Shown piece after piece: positions 5,694-7,034 of a stretch of 7,034 bases of DNA (position 1 is its first letter; every line of letters starts with the position of its first letter). Origin of the DNA: JBKGYG01 sp046546235 (GTDB lineage: Bacteria; Bacillota; Clostridia; Lachnospirales; DSM-24629); NCBI GenBank assembly GCA_046546235.1, contig JBKGYG010000071.1:1-7034 (forward strand), read 5' to 3'. The translations under genes and the position numbers were made by a program. A model generated the notes under the pieces. The model did not search any database. It worked only from the letters and a program-made list of their open reading frames with translations, and was not told the origin of the DNA.

Positions 5694-6953
5694 TTATTCT
5701 TTCGTTTTATTTGATATCATAAAATCTACTAATTGATCGAGTGAAACTTCTACTTGTTCACCTGTTTCCATATTCTTGACATTTGCTTTATTTTCATTAA
5801 CTTCATTTTCTCCAATAATAACTGTATGACGTGCATCTATTTTGTTAGCATATTTCATCTGTGCTTTTACACTTCTACCTAAAAAGTCAGTTTCTGTTTT
5901 TATTCCTTTATTTCTTAATTTGTGAATGATTCTAAATGAATCAGCAAGGGCAACATCACCTATAATACCTACATATAATTCTACGGGTTGTTCCACATCC
6001 AAATCTATTTTTTCATTCTCTAAGAAAAGTAATATTCTTTCTAATCCTATACCAAACCCTACTGCCGGGATTTCTTTTTTACCTATTTCATTAATCAGAT
6101 TATCATAACGACCCCCTCCACAAAGAGTAAATCCTTCTGAATTAATGAATTCAAATACTGTCTTAGTATAATAATCTAATCCCCTTACTATATTAGGGTT
6201 AACAATATAATCAATACCAAGAGCTTCTAATAATATTTTTAGTTTTTCAAAATGATTATGACATTCTTCATCAAGATAATCTATTGTCTTTGGTGCATCC
6301 TTTACTAATTTATTACAGTTAGGAACTTTACAGTCCAAAACTCTTAATGGATTCTTTTCCATTCTTTCTTTGCAAGTCTCACAAAAAGAATCTTTATTCT
6401 CTTTAAAATAATTTGTTAAAACTTTGTTATACTCTTTTCTACAAGTTGGACAACCGATACTATTAATATGTAACTTAGCATCCTTTATTCCTATTTTATT
6501 GATAAGATCACATAGCAAAGAGATAACTTCAACTTCAGCTTGAGGTTTTGAAGAGCCATAAAATTCTACTCCAAATTGGTGATGTTGTCTAAATCTACCT
6601 GCTTGAGGTTTTTCATAACGAAAAGCAGGAGTGAAATAAAATAATTTAGTTGGTTGGGGGTTAGCGTACATATTATGTTCTAGAAAAGCTCTAGCAGCAC
6701 TTGCCGTCCCTTCTGGCTTTAAGGTAATGCTTCTATTCCCCTTATCTTCAAATGTATACATTTCTTTTTGAACAACATCCGTAGTTTCTCCAACACCTCT
6801 TAAAAATAATTCTGTATGTTCGAATACAGGTGTTGAGACTTCATCAATATTATAATATTGACAAATATCCCTGATAATAGATTCTACTTTACGTCTTACT
6901 AATATTTCTTTACCAAACCAATCTTTCGTGCCTCGTGGTGCTTGTGTTAGCAT
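5694..6953 (-). CDS. hisS: Histidyl-tRNA synthetase
   Basis: Class II synthetase that charges tRNA-His with histidine in the cytosol. I start it at ATG 6953 (419 residues, MLTQAPRGTKDWFGKE), which has AGGAGGG 6 bases upstream and the standard family N-terminus. The frame extends 17 codons further to a GTG at 7004, but that lies inside the GC-rich palindrome and lacks a ribosome site. Visible motifs are TLKPEGTASAARAF (77-90), motif 2 FRYEKPQAGRFRQHHQFGVE (111-130), the histidine-specific RGLDYYTKTVFE (257-268), GGGRYDNL (279-286) and motif 3 GFGIGLERIL (299-308). The anticodon-binding domain covers about 325-415. The insertion carries C168xxC171, C191xxC194 and C208, with NPLRVLDCK (201-209), a pattern common in Firmicute enzymes. 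Length is normal and no key residue is missing. It is the first gene of the hisS-aspS unit visible here. Confidence 0.98.
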   Translation of the reverse strand: MLTQAPRGTKDWFGKEILVRRKVESIIRDICQYYNIDEVSTPVFEHTELFLRGVGETTDVVQKEMYTFEDKGNRSITLKPEGTASAARAFLEHNMYANPQPTKLFYFTPAFRYEKPQAGRFRQHHQFGVEFYGSSKPQAEVEVISLLCDLINKIGIKDAKLHINSIGCPTCRKEYNKVLTNYFKENKDSFCETCKERMEKNPLRVLDCKVPNCNKLVKDAPKTIDYLDEECHNHFEKLKILLEALGIDYIVNPNIVRGLDYYTKTVFEFINSEGFTLCGGGRYDNLINEIGKKEIPAVGFGIGLERILLFLENEKIDLDVEQPVELYVGIIGDVALADSFRIIHKLRNKGIKTETDFLGRSVKAQMKYANKIDARHTVIIGENEVNENKANVKNMETGEQVEVSLDQLVDFMISNKTKE

Positions 6954-6959
6954 TATTTT

Positions 6960-6966
6960 CCCTCCT
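6960..6966 (-). promoter_or_regulatory. hisS ribosome binding site deciding the start
   Basis: AGGAGGG on the minus strand lies 6 bases before the ATG at 6953-6951. It supports the 419-residue form of the protein over the longer reading frame. Confidence 0.85.
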
Positions 6967-6983
6967 AGTATGGAATATTTAAA

Positions 6984-7024
6984 GGACAAAAGTGGCTTCG
7001 CCACGTTCGCAACGCGATTTGTCC
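6984..7024. repeat. GC-rich palindrome with two inner hairpins (possible dispersed repeat or leader structure)
   Basis: GGACAAA (6984-6990) pairs with TTTGTCC (7018-7024). Between these arms lie GTGGC-TTC-GCCAC (6992-7004) and the overlapping CGTT-CGC-AACG (7004-7014), so either strand could fold as a three-way junction. About half of its bases are G or C, against roughly 30% in the surrounding sequence. On the minus strand it would sit in the hisS leader, about 17 bases upstream of the ribosome binding site. The CCACCACC beyond 7024 and the compact palindrome resemble dispersed intergenic repeats known from Clostridia, but copy number cannot be judged here. A degenerate hisS T-box end is a less likely alternative. 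Confidence 0.55.
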
Positions 7025-7034
7025 CACCACCTTA

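Noticed and set aside
6954..7004. N-terminal extension of hisS from GTG 7004
   Set aside because: It has no ribosome binding site, starts inside the palindrome and precedes the standard HisRS N-terminus; the ATG at 6953 has AGGAGGG in front of it.
6984..7034. A standard T-box riboswitch for hisS
   Set aside because: Only about 50 bases of leader are visible. The GGTGG is not followed by the conserved ACCGCG, and there is no separate terminator with a T-run before the gene. Kept only as an alternative reading of the palindrome.

Overview
The window is AT-rich DNA from what looks like a low-GC, endospore-forming Firmicute, most probably a member of the Clostridia. The evidence is the hisS-aspS gene order, strong AGGAGG-type ribosome binding sites, TTG start codons, Asn/Lys/Ile-rich proteins and promoter motifs resembling those of the late sporulation factor sigma-K. 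The genus cannot be named from the sequence alone.

Left part (1-1700): two divergent genes share a 143-base spacer. The left gene (minus strand, cut by the window edge) begins a small Cys/Pro-rich protein. The right gene (349-1647, plus) encodes a 432-residue, Asn-rich protein with a predicted beta-repeat body and a C-terminal coiled coil. Both appear to start at TTG behind near-perfect Shine-Dalgarno sites. The spacer holds two back-to-back sigma-K-like promoters whose -35 elements abut. This suggests a spore coat or exosporium locus made late in the mother cell. The plus gene ends at a clear intrinsic terminator (1659-1693).

Middle part (1758-2468): a single plus-strand gene encodes a 178-residue soluble protein that I associate with the clostridial DUF6648 group. 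A convergent spacer with two inverted repeats separates it from the leftward genes.

Right part (2469-7034, all minus strand): read in transcription order, this is hisS (histidyl-tRNA synthetase), aspS (aspartyl-tRNA synthetase, 17 bases downstream and almost certainly cotranscribed), a very AT-rich 225-base spacer with a weak terminator-like hairpin, an eight-segment membrane protein with an acidic tail, and a small RseC/MucC-family membrane protein with a cluster of cysteines. The last two genes are 25 bases apart and probably cotranscribed. Upstream of hisS, at the window edge, lies a short GC-rich palindrome that can fold as a three-way junction. It is more likely a dispersed repeat or leader structure than coding sequence, so I place the hisS start downstream of it.

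Most of the window is ordinary housekeeping sequence. The less familiar parts are the divergent, putatively sporulation-controlled pair on the left and the GC-rich palindrome on the right.
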